Origin: an uncultured Flavobacteriaceae bacterium
GTDB taxonomy: Bacteria > Bacteroidota > Bacteroidia > Flavobacteriales > Flavobacteriaceae
Assembly (NCBI GenBank): GCA_938088195.1
Contig: CALKEO010000004.1
Coordinates: 44,399-108,398, forward strand
Direction of reading: 5' to 3'
Length of the DNA: 64,000 bases
Below the pieces are notes generated by a model. That model was given only the letters and a program-made list of their open reading frames with translations. It was not told where the DNA came from and searched no databases. Shown piece by piece: positions 31,140-41,847 of the stretch (positions within the stretch are counted from its first letter, which is position 1; every line of letters starts with the position of its first letter). Both the position numbers and the translations under genes were made by a program.

Positions 31140-32301
31140 TTAAAATATTTAAAGGGTTATTGGTCTCATTATTTTCTTTGCTATTTTTATTGACACTAAC
31201 GCTTAAAACAATTCCTAAAGCCATAAACGTCATCCAAATTGATGTCCCTCCAGTACTTATCAATGGAAGTGGTTGACCAGTTACTGGAAAAAGCTGAACT
31301 GCAACACCCATATTAATATATGCTTGAAAAATAATTGGGAGTCCTACACCTAAAGCTAATAGTTGACCAAAAACAGTTTGAGATTTATATGAAACTATTA
31401 TGATTCTAAATAATAACCAAGTGTACAATAATAAAATAGAAATTGCTCCAACAGTCCCATATTCTTCAGTTACTATAGCATATATAAAATCAGAGGTGCT
31501 TTGTGGAAGTAGATTTTTCATTGAACTTTTACCTGCTCCTACACCAAAAACTGATCCATTAGCTATTGCTGATTTAGCTCTTATTATTTGGTAATTTGCC
31601 TCACTACTTTCGGAATCCAAATAATTTTCAATACGATTAGTCCAAGTATCAATTCTGTTAGGCATCTTTTCTGGAAAAGTCTTTGCCAAAAGAACAAAAA
31701 ATGATAAAAAAAAGATTCCCGAAAAAATTATTCCAATTAAATATTTAATTGGATATCTTCCAATAAATATTAATGTCAGAATCATTAAAAATATCATCGC
31801 CGCTGTTGAAAAATTTGATGGTAGAATCAATAACACCACCATTAATATTGGTGTCCAAAGTGGTAAAATTGTACTGCTAAATTTTATTTCTTTTCCATAG
31901 TTTTTTGACAAATAAAAAGCCGTATAAACCATTAATATTACTATCGCCATTGATGATGGCTGAAAAGATAGACCAACAACAGGTAATCTTATCCATCTGC
32001 TAGCATTAGCTCCATCAATTAAATTTCCCTGAATTGCAGTAAGGAATAATAAAACAATTATGACAGGTAATCCAATTACAGATAACCCCTTGAAATATTT
32101 GTAAGGAATTAAATGAGTTGCATACATTATTAAAATTCCGATAAAAATAATAGCAATGTGCTTTATCATATTTGAAAAAATAAGATCATTTCCTAAATTT
32201 GAACTAGCACTGTAAACGGGTAAAAAAGAAAAAATAGCCAATAAAGAAACAATTGTCCATATTATTTTATCTCCCTTAATTTTATTTAATAATATTCTCA
32301 T
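31126..32301 (-). CDS. ftsW: Peptidoglycan glycosyltransferase FtsW
   Basis: 391 aa polytopic SEDS protein; GANASRWIRLPVVGLSFQPSS, FPVTGQPLPLISTGGTS. Confidence 0.95.
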   Translation of the reverse strand: MRILLNKIKGDKIIWTIVSLLAIFSFLPVYSASSNLGNDLIFSNMIKHIAIIFIGILIMYATHLIPYKYFKGLSVIGLPVIIVLLFLTAIQGNLIDGANASRWIRLPVVGLSFQPSSMAIVILMVYTAFYLSKNYGKEIKFSSTILPLWTPILMVVLLILPSNFSTAAMIFLMILTLIFIGRYPIKYLIGIIFSGIFFLSFFVLLAKTFPEKMPNRIDTWTNRIENYLDSESSEANYQIIRAKSAIANGSVFGVGAGKSSMKNLLPQSTSDFIYAIVTEEYGTVGAISILLLYTWLLFRIIIVSYKSQTVFGQLLALGVGLPIIFQAYINMGVAVQLFPVTGQPLPLISTGGTSIWMTFMALGIVLSVSVNKNSKENNETNNPLNILSEEI

Positions 32302-33641
32302 TATAATTTTCTAACACATTCTTTAAATTGATTACCACGATCTTCATAATTTTCAAATAAATCAAAACTAGAACAAGCTGGAGAAAGTAAAACAACGTCA
32401 TTTGGTTTTGCAATTCTATAAGCAGAATTAACAGCTTCGTTCATACTAGATGTTTCTATAATTAAATCAGAGATAGATGAAAAAGTTTCTATAATTTTCT
32501 TATTATCTAATCCCAAACAAATTATTGCCTTGACTTTTTCCCTAACAAGTGGCAAAAGTTCATTATAATTATTTCCTTTGTCAACTCCACCAACAATCCA
32601 TACTGTAGAGTTTTTCATAGAGTCCAAAGCATAGTAAACAGCATTAACATTTGTAGCTTTAGAATCATTTATATATTTAACTTTTTGAATCGTAAGGACA
32701 TTCTCCATTCTATGATTGATGCTTTGAAAATTTCCTAAAGATTCTTTTAAAGCTTGATTTGAAATGTTTAATAATTGGGCAACGGTAGCAGCTGCCATAC
32801 TATTTTGAATATTATGTTTTCCTTTTAGGGATAGGTTTTCTATCGATATCATAAATTTATTTTTATTAATTTGAGATTGTATTTTGTTATTTTCAATGTA
32901 AGTCTGATTAGATGAAGTGTTTTTTAAAAATGAAAAAGATAATTTTGAGGAGTTTATTTTTCTAAACTTTATCTCCTTTTCAATTATAGTATCATCTCCA
33001 TTATATATTAGAAAATCAGAACTTAATTGGTTAGAAATTATATTGAATTTAGCATCTATGTATTTTTTGAAGCTATTATCATGTCTTTCTAAATGGTCGG
33101 GTGAGAGATTAGTAATTACTGCTATTTTGGGTCTGAATTGGAAAACTCTTTCTAATTGAAAACTACTCAACTCAATAACTATAAAATCAAACTTCTTTTT
33201 TGAGATTAAAAAGGCAAAGCTATTCCCAATATTTCCACATATACCAACATTTAATCCAGACGATTTTAAAATATGATATATTAAACATGTTGTAGTTGTT
33301 TTTCCATTTGATCCAGTAACCCCTATAATTTTAGCATTTGTAAACCTACTTGCAAATTCAATTTCAGAAATTATTGGAATATTATTTTTTAATATTTTGA
33401 GTACTAAATCACAATCATTAGGAATACCGGGACTTTTAATAATTTCATTCGCTTTTAAAATTTTATTTAAACTATGTTTACCCTCCTCAAATTCAATACC
33501 ATTATCAATTAATATTTTTTTATAACTATTTTCTATTATATTTATTTCAGATAAAAAAACATTCATTCCGTTTTTATTGGCTAAATAAGCCGCTCCGACT
33601 CCACTTTCTCCCCCTCCTAACACAATTAAGTTAGTTTTCAT
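32301..33641 (-). CDS. murD: UDP-N-acetylmuramoyl-L-alanine--D-glutamate ligase
   Basis: GVTGSNGKTTTTCLIYH, ELSSFQLE, NLSPDHLERH, YINDSKATNVNAVYYAL. Confidence 0.97.
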   Translation of the reverse strand: MKTNLIVLGGGESGVGAAYLANKNGMNVFLSEINIIENSYKKILIDNGIEFEEGKHSLNKILKANEIIKSPGIPNDCDLVLKILKNNIPIISEIEFASRFTNAKIIGVTGSNGKTTTTCLIYHILKSSGLNVGICGNIGNSFAFLISKKKFDFIVIELSSFQLERVFQFRPKIAVITNLSPDHLERHDNSFKKYIDAKFNIISNQLSSDFLIYNGDDTIIEKEIKFRKINSSKLSFSFLKNTSSNQTYIENNKIQSQINKNKFMISIENLSLKGKHNIQNSMAAATVAQLLNISNQALKESLGNFQSINHRMENVLTIQKVKYINDSKATNVNAVYYALDSMKNSTVWIVGGVDKGNNYNELLPLVREKVKAIICLGLDNKKIIETFSSISDLIIETSSMNEAVNSAYRIAKPNDVVLLSPACSSFDLFENYEDRGNQFKECVRKL

Positions 33642-33642
33642 T

Positions 33643-34842
33643 TTATCTAATTTTTAATGTTATTAAAGAGAGAATTGCCATTAGTATACCAATAATCCAA
33701 AATCTAACTACAATTTTACTTTCGTGATAACCTTTTTTTTGAAAATGATGATGTATTGGAGACATTAAGAATACCCTTTTTCCAAAACCTAACTTATTTT
33801 TGGTGTATTTAAAGTAGCTTACTTGAATTATTACAGAAAGTGTTTCAATTAAAAATACCCCACAAATCAGTGGAAGAAGAAGTTCTTTTCTTACAATAAT
33901 AGCAATTACAGCAATTATTCCTCCAATAGTTAAACTACCCGTATCACCCATAAATATTTGAGCTGGAAAAGTATTGTACCACAAAAAACCAATTAATCCC
34001 CCCATAAATGCTGAAATAAAAATTACAATTTCACTTATTCGAGGAATATACATTACGTTCAAATACTCGGAGAATATGATATTTCCAGAAATCCATGCAA
34101 AAATTCCTAAAGTAAGAGTTATAATAACTGAAGAGCCAGTGGCTAAACCATCAATTCCATCAGTTAAATTTGCTCCATTTGAAACAGCACTAATAATTAA
34201 AATGACAAAAAAAACAAAAACTACAATACTATATTCTTTAGATTTACCTCCAGTCCAAGAAATTAAATATGAGTAATCCAGTTCATTGTTTTTTAAGAAA
34301 GGAACTGTTGTTTTTGTAGATTTATATTCTACTTTTTCAAACGATTCATTAACTCCAAATTTATCTTTAATAGTAACATCTGGATGATAAAATAAAATTA
34401 AACCTATTATAAGACCTAACGAAATTTGTCCAATTAGTTTAAATTTCCCTTCTAATCCATCCTTATTTTTTTTGAAAACCTTAATATAATCATCAACAAA
34501 ACCAATAAATCCTAACCAAACTGTTGTAAAAATTAATATTATTATATAAATATTTTCAAAATTTGAAAACAATAAAACAGGGATTATGGTAGCCATAATT
34601 ATTATTAAACCACCCATTGTAGGAGTGCCTTTTTTTTCTTTTTGACCATTTAAACCTAAATCTCTTATGGTTTCTCCAATTTGTTTTTTTCTTAAAAAAT
34701 TTATTATATTTTTTCCGTATCTAATTGAAATCATTAATGAAAAAATAAACGCCAAGGCCGATCTAAATGATAGGTATTGAAACAACCCTGCACCAGGTAA
34801 TTGATATTTTAATTCTAAATATTCAAATAAAAAATATAACAT
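33643..34842 (-). CDS. mraY: Phospho-N-acetylmuramoyl-pentapeptide-transferase
   Basis: [60 protein letters not shown]. Confidence 0.98.
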   Translation of the reverse strand: MLYFLFEYLELKYQLPGAGLFQYLSFRSALAFIFSLMISIRYGKNIINFLRKKQIGETIRDLGLNGQKEKKGTPTMGGLIIIMATIIPVLLFSNFENIYIIILIFTTVWLGFIGFVDDYIKVFKKNKDGLEGKFKLIGQISLGLIIGLILFYHPDVTIKDKFGVNESFEKVEYKSTKTTVPFLKNNELDYSYLISWTGGKSKEYSIVVFVFFVILIISAVSNGANLTDGIDGLATGSSVIITLTLGIFAWISGNIIFSEYLNVMYIPRISEIVIFISAFMGGLIGFLWYNTFPAQIFMGDTGSLTIGGIIAVIAIIVRKELLLPLICGVFLIETLSVIIQVSYFKYTKNKLGFGKRVFLMSPIHHHFQKKGYHESKIVVRFWIIGILMAILSLITLKIR

Positions 34843-34843
34843 A

Positions 34844-36307
34844 TCATTTCTTTTTTATTAAAAATTCTTCTAGTATTTTTTTATCATCAAACTCAATTTT
34901 TTCTTTACCATTTATTTGAAACTTTTCATGACCTTTTCCTGCGACTAATATCACATCATTATATGAGTTAATTTCACAAGCATATTTTATTGCTTTCTTT
35001 CTATCTACTATATTTGAAACCTTATGTAGATCTTTTTTGTCAACGCCCAAAAGTATTTGATCAATAATTAATTTTGGATTTTCAGATCTTGGATTATCAG
35101 ATGTAAAAACAACTTTATCACTTAACGAAGCTGCTATTCTTCCCATTTTTGGTCTTTTTTCCACATCTCTATCTCCACCACAACCAATTACTGTGATAAT
35201 TATTTCGTTTTTAGATTTTAATTCATTTAAAGTTTCTAATATTTTTTGTAAAGAATCTGGACTATGAGCATAATCAACTATTCCTATTTTATTTAAATCA
35301 TTACCAATAATTTTTTCAAACCTTCCCTCAACCGTGTTTAAGGCGCTAATATTACTCAATATTTTATCCTCATCTAAATGAAATAATTTTGCCAAACAAT
35401 ATGTCGCTAAAATATTGTAAGAGTTAAAATCTCCAATTAGTTTAGTCCAAACCTCGTTACCATTAATTGACATTTTCGTTCCATTAAAGTCTTTTTCAAA
35501 AATTTTTAAAGAAAAATCTGCTTTGGTTTTTATTGCATAACGGTAAATATTTGCTTTTGAATTTTGAATCATATAATTACCATTTTTATCATCAATATTT
35601 ATAATAGCAAGTGAATTACAACTCAATGAATCAAAAAATATTTTTTTTACGTCTCTGTATTCACTAAATGTTTTATGATAATCTAAATGATCTTGAGAAA
35701 GGTTCGTAAAAATACCTGCAGCATAATCTAATCCAGAAATTCTTTTCTGTTTTATAGAATGTGAAGAAACTTCCATAAAACAAAATTTAATGTTAGATTC
35801 TACCATTTGATTCAAAACCTTAAAAAGAGTTAATGGGTCTGGTGTTGTAAGATTAGATACTATTTTTTTTTCTCCGATTATAATTTTGTTAGTTGAAATT
35901 AGTCCTACCTGAAAATCAAAAGATCGAAAAAGTTGAAACATTAAATTAGCAGTGGTGGTTTTTCCATTAGTACCAGTAATACCAATGAGTTTTAATTTTT
36001 GTGAAGGATTGTCATAAAAGTTATTACATAATAATGATAAGGATTCTCTAGCATCTTTTACTTTAATATAAGTAACGTCTTTTACAAAAATTTCAGGAAA
36101 TATTTGACATACAACAACTTTAGCTCCATTTTCAATAGCATGAGGAATAAATTTATTTCCATCCATTCTATTTCCTATAATCGCTACAAATAAATCGTCT
36201 TCGGAAATTTGTAAAGAATTGAACTCTATTTTATTCACAAGAGTTTCCGTAGAACCTATGACGGAATCAATATTTACTTTATATAGTAGGTCCTTTAATA
36301 TTTTCAT
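34844..36307 (-). CDS. murE: UDP-N-acetylmuramoyl-L-alanyl-D-glutamate--2,6-diaminopimelate ligase
   Basis: [44 protein letters not shown] (Dap-type signature). Confidence 0.97.
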   Translation of the reverse strand: MKILKDLLYKVNIDSVIGSTETLVNKIEFNSLQISEDDLFVAIIGNRMDGNKFIPHAIENGAKVVVCQIFPEIFVKDVTYIKVKDARESLSLLCNNFYDNPSQKLKLIGITGTNGKTTTANLMFQLFRSFDFQVGLISTNKIIIGEKKIVSNLTTPDPLTLFKVLNQMVESNIKFCFMEVSSHSIKQKRISGLDYAAGIFTNLSQDHLDYHKTFSEYRDVKKIFFDSLSCNSLAIINIDDKNGNYMIQNSKANIYRYAIKTKADFSLKIFEKDFNGTKMSINGNEVWTKLIGDFNSYNILATYCLAKLFHLDEDKILSNISALNTVEGRFEKIIGNDLNKIGIVDYAHSPDSLQKILETLNELKSKNEIIITVIGCGGDRDVEKRPKMGRIAASLSDKVVFTSDNPRSENPKLIIDQILLGVDKKDLHKVSNIVDRKKAIKYACEINSYNDVILVAGKGHEKFQINGKEKIEFDDKKILEEFLIKKK

Positions 36308-38286
36308 GATAATTCGATTACAATCTTTTTTAAGTTTATTTTATTGATAATATTATAATTCTTAACTACTAATCCATTTCCTTTAAGTTCAACTTTGAAA
36401 CCTAGGTTTTCAAGAGCAGGTAAAATATCATTTAAGTTTTTACCCTTTAAGCTTTTTATATCCCCATTTGTTGAATAAATATTTACTTTATTATTCTCTT
36501 TTATATTTTGATTAATGTTTGTCCAAGAAATTTCCGATTTGATTTGGGGAGAAATCGAGTATATTTTATCAGCTATTTTTTTAAAAACTGGGGCTGCAAC
36601 AGTTGATCCATAATACCCTTTTTGTTTATTTGGTTTATGTATAACTACTATACATGAATATTTAGGTTTATCTGCCGGAAAATAACCAACAAAAGTTGAA
36701 ACATATTGAACGTTTTCTGTATCGTAATCTATTTGACATGTACCTGTTTTTCCTGCAATTTTAAAAATATCAGATTTTATATTATAAGCAGTTCCTCCCT
36801 CCTCATTTACCACATTTTCTAACATTAATTTTACTTTTGATAAAGTCTGATTTGAACATATTGAAGGATTTAAAACAGTTTTTTTTACATGATTTTCTGT
36901 TTTTAATTCAGAACTTAAATTACTTATAAAAACAGGTTTCAATAATTCTCCATTATTAGCAACTGCATTATAAAATGTTAATATTTGAATTGGTGTTAGA
37001 GAAACACCATAACCATATGCCATCCATGGCAAGGAAAGACCATTCCAACTTTTATCGTTTGGATGAGGAATTTTAGGTTCCCCCTCACCCTTTATAGACA
37101 AATTTAATTTAGAATTTAAACCCATATTATATAATCTATCAGAAAATTTTTTAGGATCGTTTCCATATCCTTTTGTAATTATATCTACGATTCCTGTATT
37201 TGAGGAGAACTTAAACACATCGTTTATAGATATTTTTCCATAGCCTCCTTTTTTTGAATCTCTAACTTTACTTCCATAGAAGGATAATGTTCCATCTTTT
37301 GTATCTACTAAAGATGAAGAATCTATAATGTTATCCTCAAGTGCAGCTATCATTGACATTAATTTAAATGTAGATCCTGGCTCATGAGATTCTCCCACAG
37401 CATAATTTAATCTTTCATAATATTTCCCTTTATTAGTTCTTCCCAGGTTTGAAATTGCTTTAATTGCTCCAGTTTTAGTTTCCATAACTACAACAGACCC
37501 ATGATCTGCTTCAAATTTTTCTAATTGTTCTAATAGCGAATGATGAGCTATATCTTGAAAACCAACATTTATTGTACTAATAATATCTAAGCCTGCTTTT
37601 GGTTCAATTTGACTAGAACTTTCTATCCGTTTCCATTTACCATTTGATATTTTTCGCATTAGCTGGGACCCATCTTTTCCTCTTAAAATTTCTCCGAAAG
37701 CATGTTCTAGACCAACACCAACAAATACATTATTATTATTTTTTCTTTCGTAACCAATTGTTCTTTCAGCAATTTTATTTAAAGGATATTCTCTTGATAT
37801 TTTTTTTTCTATAATTAACCCTCCTCTTATTCCACCCATTTTAAAAAGAGGCATTTGTTTAATATCATTCAAAAGATTTATGGAAATATCTCTGGCAATT
37901 AAATGATATCTCTTATTTAATTTCTTAGCTGTAACAAGTGAGTTTTTAAAAAACTCAGTGGGTTTTTTTAACTTAATTGAAAGAGCGTTTGAAAGTGGGT
38001 TGATGAATTGATTAAAATTTTTATTTGATACTGTTACTGCATCAAAATAAATATCATACTGAGTTGATGACGAGGCCAATAAACTACCATCATCAGAATA
38101 AATATTTCCTCTTTTCGGAGATATTATAAAATTTTTAATTGTTTTTTCTTTCGCTAAATTTCTAAACTTTTCTCCTTCTAAAAATTGAATATGAAAAATT
38201 TTATAACCTATACCAAAACCTAAAACAACCATTACAGTAGCAACAAAATAGAGCCTATATAAAAATTGTTTTTGATTGGTTAACAT
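36304..38286 (-). CDS. ftsI: Division transpeptidase PBP3/FtsI with C-terminal PASTA domain
   Basis: 660 aa; EPGSTFKLM, SSNTG, AGKTGTCQ; C-terminal LKGKNLNDILPALENLGFKVELKGNGLV. Confidence 0.95.
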   Translation of the reverse strand: MLTNQKQFLYRLYFVATVMVVLGFGIGYKIFHIQFLEGEKFRNLAKEKTIKNFIISPKRGNIYSDDGSLLASSSTQYDIYFDAVTVSNKNFNQFINPLSNALSIKLKKPTEFFKNSLVTAKKLNKRYHLIARDISINLLNDIKQMPLFKMGGIRGGLIIEKKISREYPLNKIAERTIGYERKNNNNVFVGVGLEHAFGEILRGKDGSQLMRKISNGKWKRIESSSQIEPKAGLDIISTINVGFQDIAHHSLLEQLEKFEADHGSVVVMETKTGAIKAISNLGRTNKGKYYERLNYAVGESHEPGSTFKLMSMIAALEDNIIDSSSLVDTKDGTLSFYGSKVRDSKKGGYGKISINDVFKFSSNTGIVDIITKGYGNDPKKFSDRLYNMGLNSKLNLSIKGEGEPKIPHPNDKSWNGLSLPWMAYGYGVSLTPIQILTFYNAVANNGELLKPVFISNLSSELKTENHVKKTVLNPSICSNQTLSKVKLMLENVVNEEGGTAYNIKSDIFKIAGKTGTCQIDYDTENVQYVSTFVGYFPADKPKYSCIVVIHKPNKQKGYYGSTVAAPVFKKIADKIYSISPQIKSEISWTNINQNIKENNKVNIYSTNGDIKSLKGKNLNDILPALENLGFKVELKGNGLVVKNYNIINKINLKKIVIELS

Positions 38287-38591
38287 TAGTTTACTATTAT
38301 TTTATTTGGTGGATTAATTGAACTTTTTATTTTTTTTAACTTCATAAATGATAATACATTTGATTCCATTCTAAGTCTCATGACCGTTTTTCGATTTTCT
38401 AAAAATTCACTTTCTAAAATCGAAATTTCATATTTTATATCAGCAATTGATATTATTTTTTTATCAACTAAATGAGATGAAAAAATCATAATTACTGCCA
38501 TAATAAAAAGAACAGTCACAAACCTCCATTTTTTAAAAGAGCCCTTCTCAATTAAAAAATTTCCAAGAATTATTTTATTTAAATTATTCAT
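38286..38591 (-). CDS. ftsL: FtsL-like cell division protein
   Basis: 101 aa, one TM plus coiled-coil, position rsmH-ftsL-ftsI. Confidence 0.8.
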   Translation of the reverse strand: MNNLNKIILGNFLIEKGSFKKWRFVTVLFIMAVIMIFSSHLVDKKIISIADIKYEISILESEFLENRKTVMRLRMESNVLSFMKLKKIKSSINPPNKIIVN

Positions 38592-39481
38592 GTTCTTATG
38601 GCTGATCTCAACTTTGCACTTCTTGATCTACTATTTTTTCTTATTTCAATTAAACCGGGTGACAAATATTTAAATGATTTTTTAAAAGGCAGTTTATATT
38701 TACCAAAATCATCTTTTGAAGGTTCTGAATCAAAACAACCATTTTGAATAAATCTTTTAACTATTCTATCTTCAACTGAATGATATGTTATTATCACCAT
38801 TTTTCCTCCCTTTTTTAAAACATTTGGAAGTTGAACTAACATTTTTTTTAAAGATTCCATTTCATCATTGACCTCAATTCTTAATGCTTGGTATATTTTA
38901 GCCAAAGTTTTATTTTCATAACCCTCGCTTAAAAATGGATTTAAAATATTATTAAATTGTTCAGTGGAAATTATTTTATTTTGATTTCTTTTTTCAACAA
39001 TTAACTTAGCTATAGACCTTGAATTTCTTAAATCTGAATATTCAAAAAAAATATTAGACAATTCTTTTTCGGAGTAATTATTTAATATTTCTGATGCTGT
39101 TAATTTTCCGTTTTTATTCATTCTCATGTCTAAGTTTGAACCTTCTCTAATTGAAAAACCTCTTTCTAAACTGTCAAATTGGAAGGAGGAAACTCCTAAA
39201 TCTGCTAGAACTCCGTCAACAAAATCATATCCATGAAAGTTTAGGTTTTGCTTTAAAAATTTAAAATTTTGATTAAGAAGTAAAAGTCTTTCATCATCAA
39301 TTTTATTTTCAATAGCATCTATGTCTTGATCAAAAGCTATTAATTTCCCTTTTTTACTTAAAAAATTTAATATTGCTTTGGAATGTCCACCCCCACCAAA
39401 TGTTAAGTCTACATAAGCACCATCCTTTTTAATTTCAAGGCATTTAATTGATTCTTTTAGCATTACAGGTTTATGATACAT
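38588..39481 (-). CDS. rsmH: 16S rRNA (cytosine1402-N4)-methyltransferase
   Basis: YHKPVMLKESI, YVDLTFGGGGHS, DGVLADLGVSSFQFD, RGFSIR, ITYHSVEDRIVK. Confidence 0.98.
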   Translation of the reverse strand: MYHKPVMLKESIKCLEIKKDGAYVDLTFGGGGHSKAILNFLSKKGKLIAFDQDIDAIENKIDDERLLLLNQNFKFLKQNLNFHGYDFVDGVLADLGVSSFQFDSLERGFSIREGSNLDMRMNKNGKLTASEILNNYSEKELSNIFFEYSDLRNSRSIAKLIVEKRNQNKIISTEQFNNILNPFLSEGYENKTLAKIYQALRIEVNDEMESLKKMLVQLPNVLKKGGKMVIITYHSVEDRIVKRFIQNGCFDSEPSKDDFGKYKLPFKKSFKYLSPGLIEIRKNSRSRSAKLRSAIRT

Positions 39482-39938
39482 TATTGTTTTGATTTCCCAT
39501 TACTTGTTCAGATAATTTTGCAAAATTTGTTTCCGAACTATTAATGACTTTTTCATAAGATTCTTTATCCCATAATTCAATCATGTTTATTGCAGTAGTT
39601 AACACAAGATTGTTTTTTGAAAAATATCTTTTTAATAAATCTTTTGGAATTAAAATCCTTCCGTTGTTGTCTAAATCAACTATTCTAACTCCAGCAGTAT
39701 ACATTCTGATAAAATCATTATTTTTTTTTATAAATCTATTAAGACCATTCACCTTATTCATTGTTAATTTCCATTCAACATAAGGATGAAGTTCAAGACA
39801 AGGATGAAAAACTGATCTTTTTAAAATAAAGCTTTCATTGATTAAGTTACCCAGTTGTCTTTTTACTGCAACTGGAATCATTAGTCGTCCCTTGACGTCA
39901 ACCTTACACTCAAATGTTCCAATCAAATTAACCATCAC
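39471..39938 (-). CDS. mraZ: Transcriptional regulator/division protein MraZ
   Basis: 155 aa; GTFECKVDVKGRLMIPVAVKRQL, DNNGRILIPKDLL AbrB-type repeats. Confidence 0.95.
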   Translation of the reverse strand: MMVNLIGTFECKVDVKGRLMIPVAVKRQLGNLINESFILKRSVFHPCLELHPYVEWKLTMNKVNGLNRFIKKNNDFIRMYTAGVRIVDLDNNGRILIPKDLLKRYFSKNNLVLTTAINMIELWDKESYEKVINSSETNFAKLSEQVMGNQNNNVS

Positions 39939-39958
39939 TTATTTTTATGCCGTTATCT

Positions 39959-40004
39959 CAAATATATTGAAATTTTACCACTTTTTACCACTTTTTACCA
40001 CTTT
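39959..40004 (-). promoter_or_regulatory. mraZ promoter (-7 TATATTTG) with three MraZ boxes
   Basis: Minus strand AAAGTGGTAAAAAGTGGTAAAAAGTGGTAAAA: AAAGTGG at 39998-40004, 39988-39994, 39978-39984 (exact 10-bp period); -7 TATATTTG at 39959-39966. Confidence 0.85.
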
Positions 40005-40157
40005 GTTAATAAAAAATAAAATGAATATTAATACTATATCAAACTATTGATTGTCAGTGTTTTGTGTATTGATAATTAGTTATATTGAATAAAATATTAA
40101 TTAAAATTTATAAATACTAAATAGTTATCTTTGAGGTATATTAAATATTTATTTTTT

Positions 40158-40925
40158 ATGAATAATGAAAAATATGTTGAAAATGGTGGTTTTAAATATC
40201 TAACTAGTGGTGAAGGACAACCCATAGTAATTCTTCATGGTTTAATGGGTGGATTAGGTAATTTTCAGGGTTTTATTTCACATTTTCCTAAATTAGGATA
40301 TCAAATATTTATGCCTGAATTGCCAATATATTCTGCTTCATTATTAAACACCAATGTAAAATACTTTGCAAAATTTATAAATAATTTTATAAATTTTTTA
40401 GGACTAGATCAACCAATATTTGTTGGAAATTCTCTTGGTGGACACGTTGGACTTTTACATGCTAAACTTTTTCCTACAAACACTAAAGCTTTGATTTTAA
40501 CAGGAAGTTCTGGATTATATGAAAATGCTATGGGAGATACCTATCCTAAAAGAGGAGATTACGAGTTTATAAAAAAAAAGACACAAGATGTTTTTTATTC
40601 GCCAAAAATAGCTACCAAAGAAGTAGTCGATGAAGTGTTTGAGTCTGTTAACAATAGAGGAAAAGTTATCAAGATTTTAGCAATGGCCAAAAGTGCCATT
40701 AGACACAATATGGCAAAAGATCTACCAAATATCAAAACTCCGATTGCTTTAATATGGGGAGAAAATGACAAAGTAACTCCCCCAGAAGTTGGTAAAGAGT
40801 TTAACAACTTACTTCCAAATTCAAAATTATTTTGGATTAAAAAATGTGGCCATGCGCCCATGATGGAACATCCAAATAAATTTAACGAAGTTGTTAGGAG
40901 TTGGTTTGCTGAAAAAAAATTTTAG
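40158..40925 (+). CDS. Alpha/beta hydrolase
   Basis: VILHGLMGGLGNF, FVGNSLGGHVGLLHA, IWGENDKVTPPE, KKCGHAPMMEHP. ATG at 40158 preferred; the listed 40131 start overlaps a -7-like TATCTTTG at 40126-40133. Confidence 0.9.
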   Translation: MNNEKYVENGGFKYLTSGEGQPIVILHGLMGGLGNFQGFISHFPKLGYQIFMPELPIYSASLLNTNVKYFAKFINNFINFLGLDQPIFVGNSLGGHVGLLHAKLFPTNTKALILTGSSGLYENAMGDTYPKRGDYEFIKKKTQDVFYSPKIATKEVVDEVFESVNNRGKVIKILAMAKSAIRHNMAKDLPNIKTPIALIWGENDKVTPPEVGKEFNNLLPNSKLFWIKKCGHAPMMEHPNKFNEVVRSWFAEKKF

Positions 40926-40927
40926 CG

Positions 40928-41515
40928 ATGATTATTAAATCTACTGCTTTTATTAAAAGTAGCTCAAGTTGTAGTGAGTGTCCAACTAATGATATTCCTG
41001 AGTTTGCATTTATAGGAAGATCTAATGTTGGAAAATCATCTCTAATTAATATGCTAACTCTGACAAAGAAATTAGCAAAAATTTCTGGTAATCCTGGAAA
41101 AACACTACTAATTAATCACTTTTTAATTAATAAAAATTGGTTTTTAGTTGATCTTCCTGGATACGGATATGCAAAAATTTCAAAAAAAGAAAAAAGAAAA
41201 ATTAAAAATATAATTATTGATTATTTCACTAGTAGATCTAATATTACACTTACTTTTTTATTAGTGGACATTAGACATAATCCTCAACAAATTGATTTAG
41301 AGTTTATGGACTGGTTAAATAAAAACAATATAGATTTTAAGTTAATTTTTACTAAAGATGATAAATTAAAAATTAGTGAAAATGAGAAAAAAGCAACAAA
41401 TTATATTGAAACCATTTATAAACAATTTTTAATAAAACCTGAGTTTATTATAAGCTCCTCAAAAACAAAAAAAGGAAGAGAAAAAATTTTAAATTTAATT
41501 TTTTCTAAAATTTAA
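40928..41515 (+). CDS. engB: Ribosome biogenesis GTPase YihA/YsxC/EngB
   Basis: FIGRSNVGKSSLINML, DLPGYGYAKIS, TKDDKL. Confidence 0.96.
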   Translation: MIIKSTAFIKSSSSCSECPTNDIPEFAFIGRSNVGKSSLINMLTLTKKLAKISGNPGKTLLINHFLINKNWFLVDLPGYGYAKISKKEKRKIKNIIIDYFTSRSNITLTFLLVDIRHNPQQIDLEFMDWLNKNNIDFKLIFTKDDKLKISENEKKATNYIETIYKQFLIKPEFIISSSKTKKGREKILNLIFSKI

Positions 41516-41847
41516 TTTGAAGGGGGCTGTAGTTTTAAATTTTTTGAAAAATATTCACAAAACTGTTTAAATGCATCCGTCATTTTTTCATTTTGAGTGG
41601 ATTTTGAAAAAGTTTCACTCATACTTACCAAAGTTTGATGAAAAAAAACATTCATTTGGTCTAAAGGCATGTCTTTTGTCCATAAATCAATTTTTAAAGT
41701 CTCCTGCTTTTTATGATCCCAAACGGAAATAAAAACAGCTTTAGAATTCTCATTTGAAATTCCACCATCTGGCGCAGACCAATTAATTTTTTCAGGAATC
41801 TTATTCTCATCAAGTTCAACATTAAATGATATTTGAGTCTTTTTCAT
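41512..41847 (-). CDS. gldC: Gliding motility protein GldC
   Basis: 111 aa; ISFNVELDENKIPEKINWSAPDGG; adjacent to gldB. Confidence 0.92.
   Translation of the reverse strand: MKKTQISFNVELDENKIPEKINWSAPDGGISNENSKAVFISVWDHKKQETLKIDLWTKDMPLDQMNVFFHQTLVSMSETFSKSTQNEKMTDAFKQFCEYFSKNLKLQPPSN

Noticed and set aside
39973-40002. Three tandem ttttaccact repeats as CRISPR or a simple satellite
   Set aside because: 10-bp period, no spacers, position and sequence fit MraZ boxes.
39838-40050. ORF 39838-40050 (+) across the mraZ 5' end and operator
   Set aside because: Antisense to mraZ and covers the regulatory repeats; no motif.
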